Shown here piece by piece: positions 1 to 9,574 of a stretch of DNA of 40,749 nucleotides (its first letter is position 1; each line of letters opens with the position of its first letter). Location of the stretch: NCBI RefSeq assembly GCF_002087295.1, contig NZ_MWVI01000038.1, positions 1 to 40,749 on the forward strand. The letters are read 5' to 3'. The translations under genes and the position numbers were made by a program. The notes beneath the pieces were generated by a model, which was not told the origin of the DNA, searched no databases, and worked only from the letters and a program-made list of their open reading frames with translations. The stretch is from Vreelandella lionensis. Its GTDB lineage: Bacteria > Pseudomonadota > Gammaproteobacteria > Pseudomonadales > Halomonadaceae.

Positions 1-174
1 GGCCGGTCTCACGGATTCAGGATAGAGAAAGGGCAACAGCAGCGACATACCCGCAATGCCACCAAGCCCAGGAATGATGCCCACAATTAGACCGATGAGG
101 ACACCAATCACCATGTACAGCATATGGGGAACAGTAAACAACTGCCCCAAACTGGAAAATAAGACATCTGTCAT
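1..174 (-). CDS. tctA: TctA family tripartite tricarboxylate transporter permease, N-terminal fragment
   Basis: The first 58 codons of a membrane permease; the gene runs off the left edge of the window. The ATG is at 174-172 on the minus strand. The visible sequence is one hydrophobic segment containing LIGLIVGIIPGLGGIAG, the glycine/proline-rich signature of TctA, the large membrane subunit of tripartite tricarboxylate transporters. It follows the TctC binding protein on the same strand with an 81-nt gap holding a hairpin. The small TctB subunit, often encoded between TctC and TctA, is absent here and must be fused, distal or missing. Family assignment is firm; substrate is not readable. Confidence 0.85.
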   Translation of the reverse strand, partial: MTDVLFSSLGQLFTVPHMLYMVIGVLIGLIVGIIPGLGGIAGMSLLLPFLYPESVRPA

Positions 175-211
175 TGTCTTGGCTCTTATGTTGTTTAATG
201 TAAGGGAGCCC

Positions 212-237
212 AAAGGCACTGCTTGAGCCGTGCCTTT
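212..237 (-). terminator. Intercistronic hairpin between tctC and tctA
   Basis: An 8-bp perfect stem (AAAGGCAC / GTGCCTTT) with a 10-nt loop lies between the tctC stop and the tctA start. Being inside the presumed operon, it is more likely a partial terminator or a 3' mRNA stabiliser that keeps binding-protein expression above permease expression than a full terminator. The longer T run lies on the plus-strand side. The structure is seen; the role is inferred. Confidence 0.45.
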
Positions 238-255
238 TTAGTGTTAGCTGGCGTG

Positions 256-1362
256 TTAAATACGAGCGCCGTGCTGCTCTAGCAGCCACTCGACCAGCCA
301 CTGGCGTGTGGCATCATCCAGCGACATGGCATCCTGCAGATGTTGCTCGACGACCTCGCCCACCACCGGCGTGTAGGGGCCAAGCTGGGCCATGGCGGCT
401 TCTTTGAACGCTTCCGTATCGACAAAACTGCGCGCCGCGTCGCGATACTCCTGAATCAGCGCTTCTGGGGCATCGTTTGGCAGTAAGATCAATTTTTGCA
501 GCGTAAACCCGGAAGCAAAGAACTTACGATATGCCTCGGCACCAGGGCCGCTGGGTGCTTCACCATGCAGGGTTTCGTACACTTCATTGAAGGTCGGCAA
601 GTCAGGGAAAGCAGGGTCACGCTCGATCTCGCCGCTGTCGTTAAGCACGCCTAGCGAAAACAGCGGCACCGCTCGACCGCTCTCTACCAGTGGTTCTACG
701 CTGCTGAAATAGGCAGAAGTGGTTTGGAAGTCGATATCAGCCTCGCCACGCTCAAAGGCTAACCGCCCTTCTCCACGGCTACGCATGCCCGACACGGCCT
801 GCACATCGGCCCCCAGCAAATCAAGCGCAATCAATACCGGTAGCTCTAGCCCGGTATGGCTCTGCACGGCAAACTTAACGCGCTGGTTAGTTACCGCGTT
901 CAGCACCTCCTCTGCGCTATCGCCTAAGCCAGGCTGGGCATAAACCACGCCGCCGGTGGGCGTGGCTAGAATCGGTGTCCAATCATCGTAGCTATAACGA
1001 ACCCGGCGGTCTTGCAGCATGGCAGGGTATTGAGTGGAGGCAGAGGTACCGATCCACTGGCTGCCATCCGAGTCCGCTCGCATAGCAAACAAATTGCTGC
1101 CATTGATAGAGCCGCCGCCGGGCACGTTATCAATCACCAGCGTCGGGTTGCCTTCAATATGGTCACTCATCCAGGTGGTGAAGAAGCGTGCCCATACGTC
1201 GGTTCCTCCGCCCACACCAAAGGGAATGGTCCAGCGAATGGTGTCAGGCACGCTCACATCGTCAGCTTGAGCATTCACACTGATAGCGCCTAGCGTGGAA
1301 CAAGCAACGAACAGTAGCGCTTTCTTGAGCGTTGTAAACGGAGTGTTCTTCAGGGTGGTCAT
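256..1362 (-). CDS. tctC: TctC/Bug family tripartite tricarboxylate transporter substrate-binding protein
   Basis: A 368-residue periplasmic solute receptor. A signal peptide occupies about residues 1-33 (basic start, hydrophobic LLFVACSTLGAISVNAQA, then acidic DD). The mature part begins with IRWTIPFGVGGGTDVWAR, matching the Bug-family start in which a glycine-rich loop grips a ligand carboxylate, and continues with VIDNVPGGGSINGSN. It captures a carboxylated substrate and hands it to TctA/TctB. A Shine-Dalgarno CAGGAG lies just before the ATG. It is 52 nt downstream of the PrpF-like isomerase and upstream of tctA, so the three probably form one operon. Substrate is unknown; tricarboxylate or oxalomesaconate-type compounds are inferred from the neighbour. 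Confidence 0.9.
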   Translation of the reverse strand: MTTLKNTPFTTLKKALLFVACSTLGAISVNAQADDVSVPDTIRWTIPFGVGGGTDVWARFFTTWMSDHIEGNPTLVIDNVPGGGSINGSNLFAMRADSDGSQWIGTSASTQYPAMLQDRRVRYSYDDWTPILATPTGGVVYAQPGLGDSAEEVLNAVTNQRVKFAVQSHTGLELPVLIALDLLGADVQAVSGMRSRGEGRLAFERGEADIDFQTTSAYFSSVEPLVESGRAVPLFSLGVLNDSGEIERDPAFPDLPTFNEVYETLHGEAPSGPGAEAYRKFFASGFTLQKLILLPNDAPEALIQEYRDAARSFVDTEAFKEAAMAQLGPYTPVVGEVVEQHLQDAMSLDDATRQWLVEWLLEQHGARI

Positions 1363-1414
1363 GGCGATACTCCTGTTATTGATTATTGTCGGTTAGTTAT
1401 TGTGGTAACGTTAT

Positions 1415-2539
1415 TTAATCAACGGTTTCGATGGCGTGATGCCCCGCTACATTTGAAGGGCTCGCGTAAAAAATTTGCCCGCTCATAATTTTGCGAGCGG
1501 TTCGAATAAGCGATACGCGCGCTAGGTCAAAAGCATTCTGCTGGCGATATTCCGCCGTTAGCTCAATCGAACCAGAAGGATGCTCTAATGTAATCTGTGA
1601 TAACAGTTGCCCGGCAGAAAGCTTCTGAGTGCTTATGGCCATGTGATTGGCCACCGAGCCGGGCACGTTAATCGCCGCCGCCACGGCCATTGCCCCTGTC
1701 ACGGCAATCGCTTTATGGCAGCGATGGGGCACAAAATAGCGCACATTCAGCGTGTGCGATGCCGCTTCAGCCTCTGAAATCAGTACCACCTTGGGCAGCA
1801 CGCTCTGGCTTACATCGCCCATTCCCATCCGTCGCCCTGCTTCACGGCGTAGGGTTTCTAAGCGGGTTAACAAGGCCGGGTTATTGTCCAGCTCCGCAGG
1901 CGCTTCATGGCCGGTTAGCCCCACCGACTCCGCGCGCAGCAGCATAATCGGCGTGGCGGCATCAATACAGCTCACCTCGACACCTTCGATCTCATCGCAG
2001 GCGTTTCCTGTGGGTAGCAGCTGGCCCGTTTTACTGCCCATGATGTCTAAAAAGCTGAGTTGGATGCCCGCCGCAGTGCCAGGAACGCCGCTAATGGTAA
2101 CGCTGCCTTCGTACTGCACCTGCTTACCCGGCGTGGGTACATGACACTCAATCAGCCGCTGGGTGTTCAGGTTATGCACCTTCACCACGGTCGTCCCGTC
2201 CTGCGGTTCCACCAACCCTGTTTCGATAGCGTAGGGCCCAACGGCAGAGAGCATGTTGCCGCAGTTCGGGTTAAAGTCGACGCGCTTATTCACTACGTCC
2301 ACCTGAGCAAACAGGTAGTCAACGTCGGCATCCGGGTGCGACGAGCGCTCCACAATGGCCACTTTGCTAGTGAGCGGGTCGCCGCCGCCAATACCATCGA
2401 TCTGTAGCGCATGCCCGGAGCCCATCAGGCTCAGCAGAATATCAGCCTGCTGAGCCTGATCACTGGGCAGATCTTTCATGCGAATAAAGGGGCCTCGAGA
2501 GGTGCCGCCCCGCATAACGACACAAGCAATGCTGTTCAT
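1415..2539 (-). CDS. galD: PrpF-family isomerase, 4-oxalomesaconate tautomerase-like
   Basis: Diaminopimelate-epimerase-fold isomerase of the PrpF/GalD group, 374 residues from the chosen start. The protein opens MNSIACVVMRGGTSRGPF and continues with IDGIGGGDPLTSKVAIV and a cysteine in FNPNCGNML, all family hallmarks. The start at 2539 is preferred over an in-frame ATG 51 nt upstream because GGCGGAG sits at proper spacing and the family begins at this motif. GalD interconverts keto and enol 4-oxalomesaconate in gallate degradation; PrpF isomerises aconitate in the methylcitrate cycle. The text resembles GalD more, but no other gallate genes are in the window. Operon with tctC/tctA, divergent from a LysR gene. 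Confidence 0.75.
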   Translation of the reverse strand: MNSIACVVMRGGTSRGPFIRMKDLPSDQAQQADILLSLMGSGHALQIDGIGGGDPLTSKVAIVERSSHPDADVDYLFAQVDVVNKRVDFNPNCGNMLSAVGPYAIETGLVEPQDGTTVVKVHNLNTQRLIECHVPTPGKQVQYEGSVTISGVPGTAAGIQLSFLDIMGSKTGQLLPTGNACDEIEGVEVSCIDAATPIMLLRAESVGLTGHEAPAELDNNPALLTRLETLRREAGRRMGMGDVSQSVLPKVVLISEAEAASHTLNVRYFVPHRCHKAIAVTGAMAVAAAINVPGSVANHMAISTQKLSAGQLLSQITLEHPSGSIELTAEYRQQNAFDLARVSLIRTARKIMSGQIFYASPSNVAGHHAIETVD

Positions 2540-2615
2540 ATCGCTCCGCCATAGTTCGCGATGACTGTATGAACGGAGAATGTCAGCCAATGTTTAATGT
2601 CTCAAATGCAAATAT

Positions 2616-2631
2616 GGATTGCTATAAATCC
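2616..2631. promoter_or_regulatory. Candidate LysR-type operator between galD-like gene and lysR
   Basis: In the roughly 150-bp divergent intergenic region there is an inverted repeat GGATT-N6-AATCC in an AT-rich context, with another AATCC about 30 bp away near the lysR start. LysR regulators commonly bind such imperfect dyads between divergently transcribed genes. The repeat is visible; binding is inferred. Confidence 0.3.
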
Positions 2632-2687
2632 GTTTTGTGCATTAATGTGTTTTGGTTATGAATCCAACTTTTTAGCGCAACAATCCT

Positions 2688-3593
2688 ATGCTGCATAGAC
2701 TCGAATTTCTTGACCTCCAGGCCTTCATTTTGGTCGCTGAATTGGGCACCTTTCATGAGGCGGCGCAGCGCCTGCATTTGTCGCAGCCAGCGCTCACTCG
2801 GCGTATCCAAAAACTCGAAGAACTCCTTGAAGTTGAACTACTTGAGCGAACTACACGGCGTACTCGGTTAACGCCGATGGGGGCCGATTTTCTGCCCCGC
2901 GCCAGACGCATGCTAGAGGAGTACGAGTCCTCCATCTTAGGCATTCGAGAGCTCGTCACCCACCAAAAAGGCACGGTGACGATTGCCTGCCTGCCCACGG
3001 CGGCCTTCTACTTTTTGCCTAGTGTCATTCGCGTGTTTAGCGAGGCGTGGCCGGGCATTCGCATCCGGATTTTGGATGTCAGCGCTAACGAAGGGCTGGA
3101 AAAAGTTATTAATGGCGAGGCGGATTTCGGCATCAACATGATCAGCGCGCAAAGCTCGGAAGTGCGCTTTACGCCGCTGCTGCGAGATCCCTTTGTGCTG
3201 GCACTGCGCTCAGACCACCCGCTTGCCAGCAAAAAGCAGATTGAGTGGAGCGATTTAGAAGATGTGCGGCTCATCACCGTGAGCCGCGATAGTGGCAACC
3301 GCACGCTGCTGGATAACGCGCTTTCGGCGGAGGGTATTCATCTCAATAGCTTTTACGAGGTGCAGCATCTCTCTACTTCGTTGGGGCTGGTGGAATCGGG
3401 CCTTGGCGTGGCTATTTTGCCGCGCATGACCATGCCCGGCCCGGACCACGACACGCTCTGCTCTCGCGATTTACCCGAGCCACGCATTCAGCGCTCAATT
3501 GGGTTGGTGCGCAGCAACTCGCACAGCTTATCCAGCACGGCACAGCTGTTTATCGATCTTCTGTTAGAGCACTGGGGCAAAGAGACTGTTTAG
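2688..3593 (+). CDS. LysR family transcriptional regulator
   Basis: A 301-residue LysR-type regulator. The winged helix-turn-helix covers about residues 4-63 ([20 protein letters not shown], then [14 protein letters not shown] and [12 protein letters not shown]), followed by the linker helix and a periplasmic-binding-like effector domain from about residue 90. Length is normal. It is divergent from the galD-like/tctC/tctA unit and probably controls it in response to the transported acid, as is typical for LysR genes. Its last 44 nt overlap the 3' end of convergent cobQ. Effector not predictable. Confidence 0.9.
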   Translation: MLHRLEFLDLQAFILVAELGTFHEAAQRLHLSQPALTRRIQKLEELLEVELLERTTRRTRLTPMGADFLPRARRMLEEYESSILGIRELVTHQKGTVTIACLPTAAFYFLPSVIRVFSEAWPGIRIRILDVSANEGLEKVINGEADFGINMISAQSSEVRFTPLLRDPFVLALRSDHPLASKKQIEWSDLEDVRLITVSRDSGNRTLLDNALSAEGIHLNSFYEVQHLSTSLGLVESGLGVAILPRMTMPGPDHDTLCSRDLPEPRIQRSIGLVRSNSHSLSSTAQLFIDLLLEHWGKETV

Positions 3594-5049
3594 CAACGCT
3601 TGAAGACGCAATGAGCGCCAGGATCGCGTCAATATCCAGATGTTCTTCGAGCGTATCGGCCAAGCGCTCCAAGGCTTGTTCGCGGTGGGCGTTGTAATCG
3701 ACGCTGCCTGCTTTGGCTAGGCCAAGCTTGGTGAGCAGCGCTTGGCAGGCTTCTGGGTGATCGAATAGGCCGTGTAGGTAAGTGCCCATCACTTGGCCGT
3801 CCTCGCTGATGGCCCCATCCAAGTGGGTGCCTACATCGAAGAGTGGCTTGTTCAGGGCGGGGCCTTCGCTAACGCCGTTATGAATCTCGTACCCCTCTAC
3901 CTTTGCCTCTTCCCCTACCAGTACGCCGCTCACATTGCGAAGCTGCTTGCCGGGCACCATGCGCGTGGTCAGCGGTAATAGCCCCAACCCGGCGATTTTT
4001 CCGGGGCCCCCTTCCAGCCCGCCGGGGTCATCGACCCACTCCCCCAGCATTTGAAAACCGCCGCAAATGCCCAGCACTTTGCCGCCGTAGCGCAGGTGGC
4101 GGGTAATCGCCGCGTCCCAGCCCTGGCGCTTTAACCAGGCTAAGTCGCTCGCGGTACTTTTACTGCCGGGAAGTACGATCACATCAGCAGGGGGAATGGG
4201 CTGGTCTGGGCCGATAAAACTAAGCGATACCTGTGGATGCAGGCGCAGCGGGTCGAAATCGGTATGGTTACTGATGCGCGGCAGTGCAGGAACGATGACC
4301 TTGAGCGTTTGGCTCTCTTTCTCCGCCTGCACGGTGCCGATGCTATCTTCGGCATCCAGCAGCAGTCCTTGTAGATACGGCAGCGTGCCCAGCACCGGCT
4401 TTTGGGTGCGCGCTTCCAACCACTCGAGCCCTGGCTCTAACAGCGCAATATCGCCCCGAAAACGGTTGATGATAAAGCCTTTGGTGCGGGCCTGTTCGCT
4501 GTCACTCAGCAGCGCAAGCGTGCCGACCAGCTGAGCAAACACGCCACCACGGTCAATATCGCCCACCAGCAGCACCGGGCAGTCCGCGGCTTCGGCAAAC
4601 CCCATATTGGCAATATCGCCTTTGCGCAGGTTGATTTCCGCCGGGCTGCCGGCCCCTTCGGCAATAATCACATCGAACCGCTGCTCTAGGGCTTGCCACG
4701 CTGCCATCACGCTCTCTTGGGCCGTACGCTTGAAGACGTGGTAGTCCAGCGCGTCCATATGGCCGTACACCTTGCCGCGCAGAATTACCTGGGCACCCCG
4801 GTCGGTTTCCGGCTTTAGCAGTACCGGGTTCATATCGCTATGGGGAATAACGCCCGCCGCCTGGGCCTGTAGCGCGGTGGAGCGGCCAATCTCGCCGCCA
4901 TCGTTGGTCACCGCACTGTTCAGCGCCATGTTTTGCGGCTTAAGCGGGGCCACCGAGATACCCCGGCGCTGGAGAACACGGCAAAGCCCCGCCACCACGG
5001 TACTTTTACCCGCATCCGAGGTGGTGCCTTGAATCATCAGTGTGGTCAT
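3550..5049 (-). CDS. cobQ: Cobyric acid synthase (glutamine-hydrolysing)
   Basis: A 499-residue CobQ/CbiP. It amidates the b, d, e and g side chains of adenosylcobyrinic acid a,c-diamide, using glutamine and ATP, to give adenosylcobyric acid. The N-terminal dethiobiotin-synthetase-like domain carries the P-loop [10 protein letters not shown] (about 8-17) and [12 protein letters not shown]; the C-terminal class I amidotransferase-like domain has the nucleophile in [11 protein letters not shown] and the YEIHNG motif. Length is standard and the ATG begins exactly where homologues begin. It is about 15 kb from the other B12 genes, apparently monocistronic, and its 3' end overlaps convergent lysR by 44 bp. 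Intact. Confidence 0.95.
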   Translation of the reverse strand: MTTLMIQGTTSDAGKSTVVAGLCRVLQRRGISVAPLKPQNMALNSAVTNDGGEIGRSTALQAQAAGVIPHSDMNPVLLKPETDRGAQVILRGKVYGHMDALDYHVFKRTAQESVMAAWQALEQRFDVIIAEGAGSPAEINLRKGDIANMGFAEAADCPVLLVGDIDRGGVFAQLVGTLALLSDSEQARTKGFIINRFRGDIALLEPGLEWLEARTQKPVLGTLPYLQGLLLDAEDSIGTVQAEKESQTLKVIVPALPRISNHTDFDPLRLHPQVSLSFIGPDQPIPPADVIVLPGSKSTASDLAWLKRQGWDAAITRHLRYGGKVLGICGGFQMLGEWVDDPGGLEGGPGKIAGLGLLPLTTRMVPGKQLRNVSGVLVGEEAKVEGYEIHNGVSEGPALNKPLFDVGTHLDGAISEDGQVMGTYLHGLFDHPEACQALLTKLGLAKAGSVDYNAHREQALERLADTLEEHLDIDAILALIASSSVAKQSLCPSALTEDR

Positions 5050-5125
5050 GCGTGGCCGCCCTGGCTAAAAGAACGAACCTTAGCGGGCGTTCAAGCGCGG
5101 CGCAACCCAGTCGCGCCGCAGGCGG

Positions 5126-6048
5126 TTACAGCCCGAGGGTTTCTGCCCAGAGGGCGATACGCTGGGCTACGGTAGTATTCATTACGATATCCAGATGCGA
5201 CACACCGGCAATAAATTAAAACTCCGCCTGGGGCGCGTGGGGGTGTATGGGGGGCTAAACTGCTTGGCATAAAACGCCTCATCCCTATCCCCCACCAGCA
5301 CCAAAATCGGCGCGCGGATGTTGGCAAGATCGGCTTTATAATGTGCGGTGCCAAAGCTCTCCATCATTCGATAGGTGTAGCTCAGGGTGTCCGAGCCGGT
5401 GCGGTACGCCAGCGGCAGGTTAAAGTGCAGTACTGGCCAGTGATTAAATCGGGTGACGTTCATCTGATTGAGCAGCGCCAGCGGCACGATGCGCCAAAGG
5501 TTCGGCGTGGCCCATCCCGCCTGTTTACGCACCGTGGCGGCGTTATAGGCTAGAAACGGTGCCAACAGCACCACACCAGCAAGCTTGCCCGCCTGACTAC
5601 CCGCCGCAACACGCAGCGCCAGCCCACCGCCGGAGGAGTGCCCGCCAATAGCCACCCTATCGTGTGGGGCGTGCTCTTGTTGAGCGTGCTCAATCAGGTC
5701 GGCCAAGTCATCTTCCAGCTGGCCGATATAATCCACATCGCCACGCTGCGCAGGGTTTGGCCCATGGCCGCGTAAATCGGGAGTAATCACGTCGAAACCG
5801 GCAAACTCCGCCAGATATTCCGCCATCGGGGCCAAATAGTGGCTGCTGGCCGATGAGCCGTGCAACAGCACTAACAGCGTGGGCGGTGTGGCCCGCCCGG
5901 CAACGTCGGCACTTGGGTAGTAGCGGTAACCCAAGGTGCTACCATCCCGCGCGGTGTAGGATTGCAGCGGCGGGATATCCTCTGCGGAGGGCAGAATATT
6001 CACCAGCACATCGAAGTTTAAGCCGTTGGAAGCTTGCGCTTGTGGCAT
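5126..6048 (-). pseudogene. Alpha/beta hydrolase (lysophospholipase-like), C-terminus disrupted
   Basis: Serine hydrolase of the alpha/beta fold. LLHGSSASSHYL forms the oxyanion region, GGHSSGGGLAL holds the nucleophile Ser, and ILVLVGDRDEAF holds the acid Asp. The open frame from 6048 stops at 5182 (288 aa) with an unrelated tail. The natural C-terminus, containing GVSHLDIV with the expected catalytic His and ending ALWAETLGL, lies in another frame to the stop at 5126-5128. Reaching it needs a one-base shift in the G/C run near 5249-5254, and an in-frame TAA sits at 5216-5218. As written the product lacks the catalytic His. It is 14 nt downstream of the P450, probably co-transcribed. Confidence 0.75.
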
Positions 6049-6062
6049 TGCGTTGTCTCCTT

Positions 6063-7424
6063 CTAAGCCGTGGTGGCACTGTTTGGCTGGAGGTGCTCCC
6101 GCCGAAACCGTAAGTGGAACGGACTAAGCAAGCTCGGCATGGGAACTTGGCCGTTGAGTTTCTCCGGTGGCTGCAGCGTCCAGCGGGCACGCCGTTGAAG
6201 TGCGGCGAGCAATCGGCTGGTGACGAGCAGCACGATATGCCTGCCGGGGCAGATCCCTGGCCCGCCGCTAAACGGCACCAGCGGCCACTGACCTGGTCCG
6301 TCAGGGGTTAGCCACATCTCTGGCGTAAACTGGTGAGCAGCGTGTAAGTAGCGCTCATCACGGTGAAAATAGGGCGTATGAATCAACAGCGATGTATGGG
6401 CTGGCAGGGTGCCCTGCTTCCACTGGGTAAGCCTAGTCGACTGCCTTAAAATCAGTGGGGTGGTGGGCCATAAACGCAGGGACTCTAAAACGCTGGCTGT
6501 TAACCGATCCACGGCGGGCGGCGACGTGCCATCGGCCTCTGCCATCGCCCGTGCCGCGAACTCGGGGTGCGCGCACAGTAGCGCTAACGCACGAAACGCC
6601 GCCATGCCTGCGGGTTCAAATGCGAACAGCCACTGGGGCACCTGCTGCAGCGGCGCCTGCTCGTTTTCCGCGCCTTGCGCCGAGAGCATCGCCATCAGGC
6701 TGTTCGGTTCCGCCCGCTGGTAGTAAAACGCCAGGTGCCGTTCAAAACGCTGCTGCAACCGCTTGCGTTTAGGGTGCATAAAACCCCAGTTGGCGGCTTT
6801 ACGTAGGGCAGCAAGCTCTTTGGTGAGCGTGCGGTCGTAGCGGGCGATATCCCCAAGCACGATGCGCCGCACAATACGCTCCCAGGTAACGTGAAAGGTT
6901 GCCCAATCCAGCTCGTCGAAGCGCGTCCCTACCCGCGTTACTAGCTGTTCGGCCTCCTCTTCCACAATCCTGGTAAACGCCTCGGCAAGGGTATGGCGGG
7001 GGCAGCTACTCTGTAGAACCCGCTCGTTCAGGGCGCGGCGTTTTTCACGGGCCTCGCCGCTGGAAACCAGCGCCATTTCCGGTTCAAAGTGGCCCAGGGC
7101 GCTGCGCTTTAACCGCTCATTGGTCGCAAACGGCTCGGGGGTGTGCTCCAACACGTCGTTGGCATCGGCGGGGTCCAGCACCACCGCCATCGGCTTGCCA
7201 GGCACTTTCAGCATCAGCGGCCCACGGCCATACTTTTTGCTTAACGCTTGAAGCTGCTGCACACCTTGGGCATCCAGGGCGAAGCGCTCCACTACCCCTA
7301 CGATTTTCGGGCGGCGGCGTATCACCCCTTTCGCCACATTAGGCGCTATCACACGGCAAACAATGGCAATAGTTTCGCTCAGCGTGGCCGTCGGTAACGG
7401 CGCTGGGTTGGATCTCCTATCCAT
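6063..7424 (-). CDS. Cytochrome P450 with atypical I-helix
   Basis: A 453-residue soluble P450, a haem-thiolate enzyme. The haem-binding loop FSGGPGICPGRH (about 385-396) supplies the axial ligand Cys392; the K-helix ExxR is ESLR (about 314-317), followed by a PERF-like FTPEMW (about 367-372). The I-helix reads FEPAGMAAFRA, so the usual acid-alcohol pair used to protonate dioxygen is replaced by Ala-Ala. This suggests peroxide use, atypical oxygen activation or an unusual reaction. No transmembrane anchor is evident. The downstream hydrolase (14-nt gap) is a likely pathway partner; no ferredoxin or reductase gene is nearby. Substrate unknown. Confidence 0.9.
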   Translation of the reverse strand: MDRRSNPAPLPTATLSETIAIVCRVIAPNVAKGVIRRRPKIVGVVERFALDAQGVQQLQALSKKYGRGPLMLKVPGKPMAVVLDPADANDVLEHTPEPFATNERLKRSALGHFEPEMALVSSGEAREKRRALNERVLQSSCPRHTLAEAFTRIVEEEAEQLVTRVGTRFDELDWATFHVTWERIVRRIVLGDIARYDRTLTKELAALRKAANWGFMHPKRKRLQQRFERHLAFYYQRAEPNSLMAMLSAQGAENEQAPLQQVPQWLFAFEPAGMAAFRALALLCAHPEFAARAMAEADGTSPPAVDRLTASVLESLRLWPTTPLILRQSTRLTQWKQGTLPAHTSLLIHTPYFHRDERYLHAAHQFTPEMWLTPDGPGQWPLVPFSGGPGICPGRHIVLLVTSRLLAALQRRARWTLQPPEKLNGQVPMPSLLSPFHLRFRREHLQPNSATTA

Positions 7425-7620
7425 TCCTGCTCCTTGAAATGCACGGCTAACGCTTCAGTCTAGAATTCGCCGCCCCATACGCAAGGGAATAGCCCTCAAC
7501 CCGCGTCAACCAGCACTTAAATCAAGCTAAGGGTTAATGAAGGTGGGTTTCTCCACGGCAGACAGGCCCGGCAAATTCCGCTAGGGTAGCGGCTCCCGCC
7601 ACCAACCGATTACGCCCGAT

Positions 7621-8541
7621 ATGCAAGAGATACTGAACGAGATAGTCGCCGAGCTTGCGCAAGAGACCGAGCGCGGCAAAGTGGCCGACTACATTCCGCA
7701 GCTAGCCCACGTAGACCCCAGCCAATTCGCCATTAGCTTGGCCACGGTCGAGGGAGAGCGCTTCTCGGCGGGCTGCGCGACCACGCCCTTCTCGATTCAG
7801 AGTATTTCCAAGGTATTTACCTTGACCATTGCGCTAGGCAAATGGGGCGATGGGCTGTGGTCGAAAGTAGGTCGCGAGCCTTCCGGCGACCCGTTCAACT
7901 CCATCGTTCAGCTAGAACATGAGAGCGGCAAACCGCGTAACCCGTTTATCAATGCCGGGGCCATTGCGGTGGTGGATGCCATTATGATGGGCCACGAACC
8001 CAAAGAGACCCTGGCCGAAATTTTGAGCTTTGTGCGCTACATCGCTGACGACAACAGCATCTGTTTTGATCATCAAGTCGCCGCGTCGGAAATGGAGCAC
8101 AAAGACCGCAATGCATCGCTGGCCCACTTTATGAAAGCCTTCGGGCGGCTGCGACACGATGTTGATAAAGTGCTCGGCACCTACTTCCACCAGTGCGCCA
8201 TCGCCATGAGCAGCGATCAGCTTGCCCACGCCGGGCTGTTTCTGGCTTCCGATGGGGTCAACCGCCCTAGCAACCTACGGGTGGTATCACCCCAGCGGGC
8301 GCGGCGGATCAACTCACTCATGATGATGTGCGGTCACTACGATGCCTCGGGGGAGTTCGCCTTCCGCGTGGGTCTACCGGGCAAAAGCGGCGTGGGTGGC
8401 GGCATTTTAGCCATCGCGCCGGGGCGCGGTTCGCTGGCGGTATGGTCGCCAGGGCTGGACCGTTATGGCAACAGCTTGCTCGGTGCGCGGGCGCTGGAGA
8501 TGTTCGTGCAACGCACCGGCTGGTCTGTGTTTGGTCACTAG
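7621..8541 (+). CDS. glsA: Glutaminase A
   Basis: A 306-residue serine-dependent glutaminase of the beta-lactamase-like fold, hydrolysing L-glutamine to glutamate and ammonia in the cytoplasm. The catalytic SxxK is SISK (61-64) in [12 protein letters not shown]; further signatures are [11 protein letters not shown] and [11 protein letters not shown], and C-terminal [12 protein letters not shown]. Length matches the family. It is divergent from the P450 (196-bp intergenic region, no clear operator) and its stop is 9 nt from the convergent alkyltransferase gene. Intact. Confidence 0.95.
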   Translation: MQEILNEIVAELAQETERGKVADYIPQLAHVDPSQFAISLATVEGERFSAGCATTPFSIQSISKVFTLTIALGKWGDGLWSKVGREPSGDPFNSIVQLEHESGKPRNPFINAGAIAVVDAIMMGHEPKETLAEILSFVRYIADDNSICFDHQVAASEMEHKDRNASLAHFMKAFGRLRHDVDKVLGTYFHQCAIAMSSDQLAHAGLFLASDGVNRPSNLRVVSPQRARRINSLMMMCGHYDASGEFAFRVGLPGKSGVGGGILAIAPGRGSLAVWSPGLDRYGNSLLGARALEMFVQRTGWSVFGH

Positions 8542-8550
8542 GCTTGGGCA

Positions 8551-9406
8551 CTAGCTCCGAGCGCTCTCTTGCGATTCAAGGTGCTGGGCGGCTTCCCAGG
8601 CCTGCACTTGGCGTTTCACCTCTAGGCCCCAGCGGTAGCCGCCTAGCGCGCCGCTTTGCTGAATCACCCGGTGGCAAGGAATCCACAGCGCCACCGGGTT
8701 CGCCCCTACTGCATTCCCCACCGCCCGCGACGATTTCGGTGCCCCCAATAGCTGGGCAATATGCGAGTAGCTAGCTAGTTGGCCATCAGGAATCATCAGC
8801 AGCGCTCGCCACACGTTCAGTTGAAAATTAGTGCCACGCACATGCAACGAGAGCGCCCCAGGCGCAGCGTTGTTCCTTGGCTCGAACAGTGCTTCAACCG
8901 CATAACGGGTGGCATCTGGCTGGTGGCGTAGCGTGCTGCGCGGCCACTCGGCGGCCAACAGGGCGAGAATATCCGCCTCAGGTGTAGCGGCCAGAAAGCC
9001 CATCCGGCAAATGCCCCTAGGCGTGGTGGCGACCAGCACCTCACCAAACGGCGTGGGGTGAATGCCGTAAGCAATCTCCACGCCCTCCCCTTGGCGCTTG
9101 AACTCCCCAGGGGTCACCGCTTCCAGCGTGACAAAATGATCGTAAAGCCGCGAGCCGCCGCTCAACCCCAGCGCCTGGGCGGTATCGGTGAGGCTCTGGG
9201 CAGAGGCAATCAACTGCTTACCCCGCGCCAGCGTCAACGCCTGTAAAAAGCGCTTTGGGCTGACGCCCGCATAACGGCAAAACAGCCGCTGAAAATGGAA
9301 CGCCGCTCAAATGCACCTGCGCCGCGATCGTGTCCAAACTGGGCTGTTGGGCTGCATTCGCCACCATAAAGGCCATGGCTTTTTCGATGCGGGCATAGTC
9401 GTTCAT
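8551..9406 (-). pseudogene. HTH-containing methylated-DNA-[protein]-cysteine S-methyltransferase (Ada-like), frameshifted
   Basis: Ada-like fusion without the N-terminal metal/Cys domain: an AraC-type HTH (start at 9406, MNDYARIEKAMAF) followed by an O6-alkylguanine transferase domain with acceptor Cys in WIPCHRVIQ and the Asn-hinge/DNA-recognition stretch SSRAVGNAVGANP. It would remove alkyl groups from guanine and may regulate transcription. The HTH breaks after VHLS near 9300-9310: the continuation FHFQRLFCRYAGVSPKRF is in another frame and one extra base explains the shift. The remaining frame (8551-9237) carries the complete transferase domain. Whether this is mutation or sequencing error is unresolved. 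Confidence 0.8.
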
Positions 9407-9574
9407 TGCTTCTATCTCACGGGGAAAGTGACGGGATCGCGTGCATGATCATGCAAGCTTACTCAGCTAAAGCGCCAAACCCCACCCGAATCTTGCGCAA
9501 ATCACACATCAATTTTGTGCAATACGCCGAATGTGACTCATCACACACTGCGCACTCCCTTCAGGAGGATCATC

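Noticed and set aside
1012..2407. Plus-strand open frames opposite tctC and the galD-like gene
   Set aside because: They are antisense shadows with no recognisable domains or ribosome sites.
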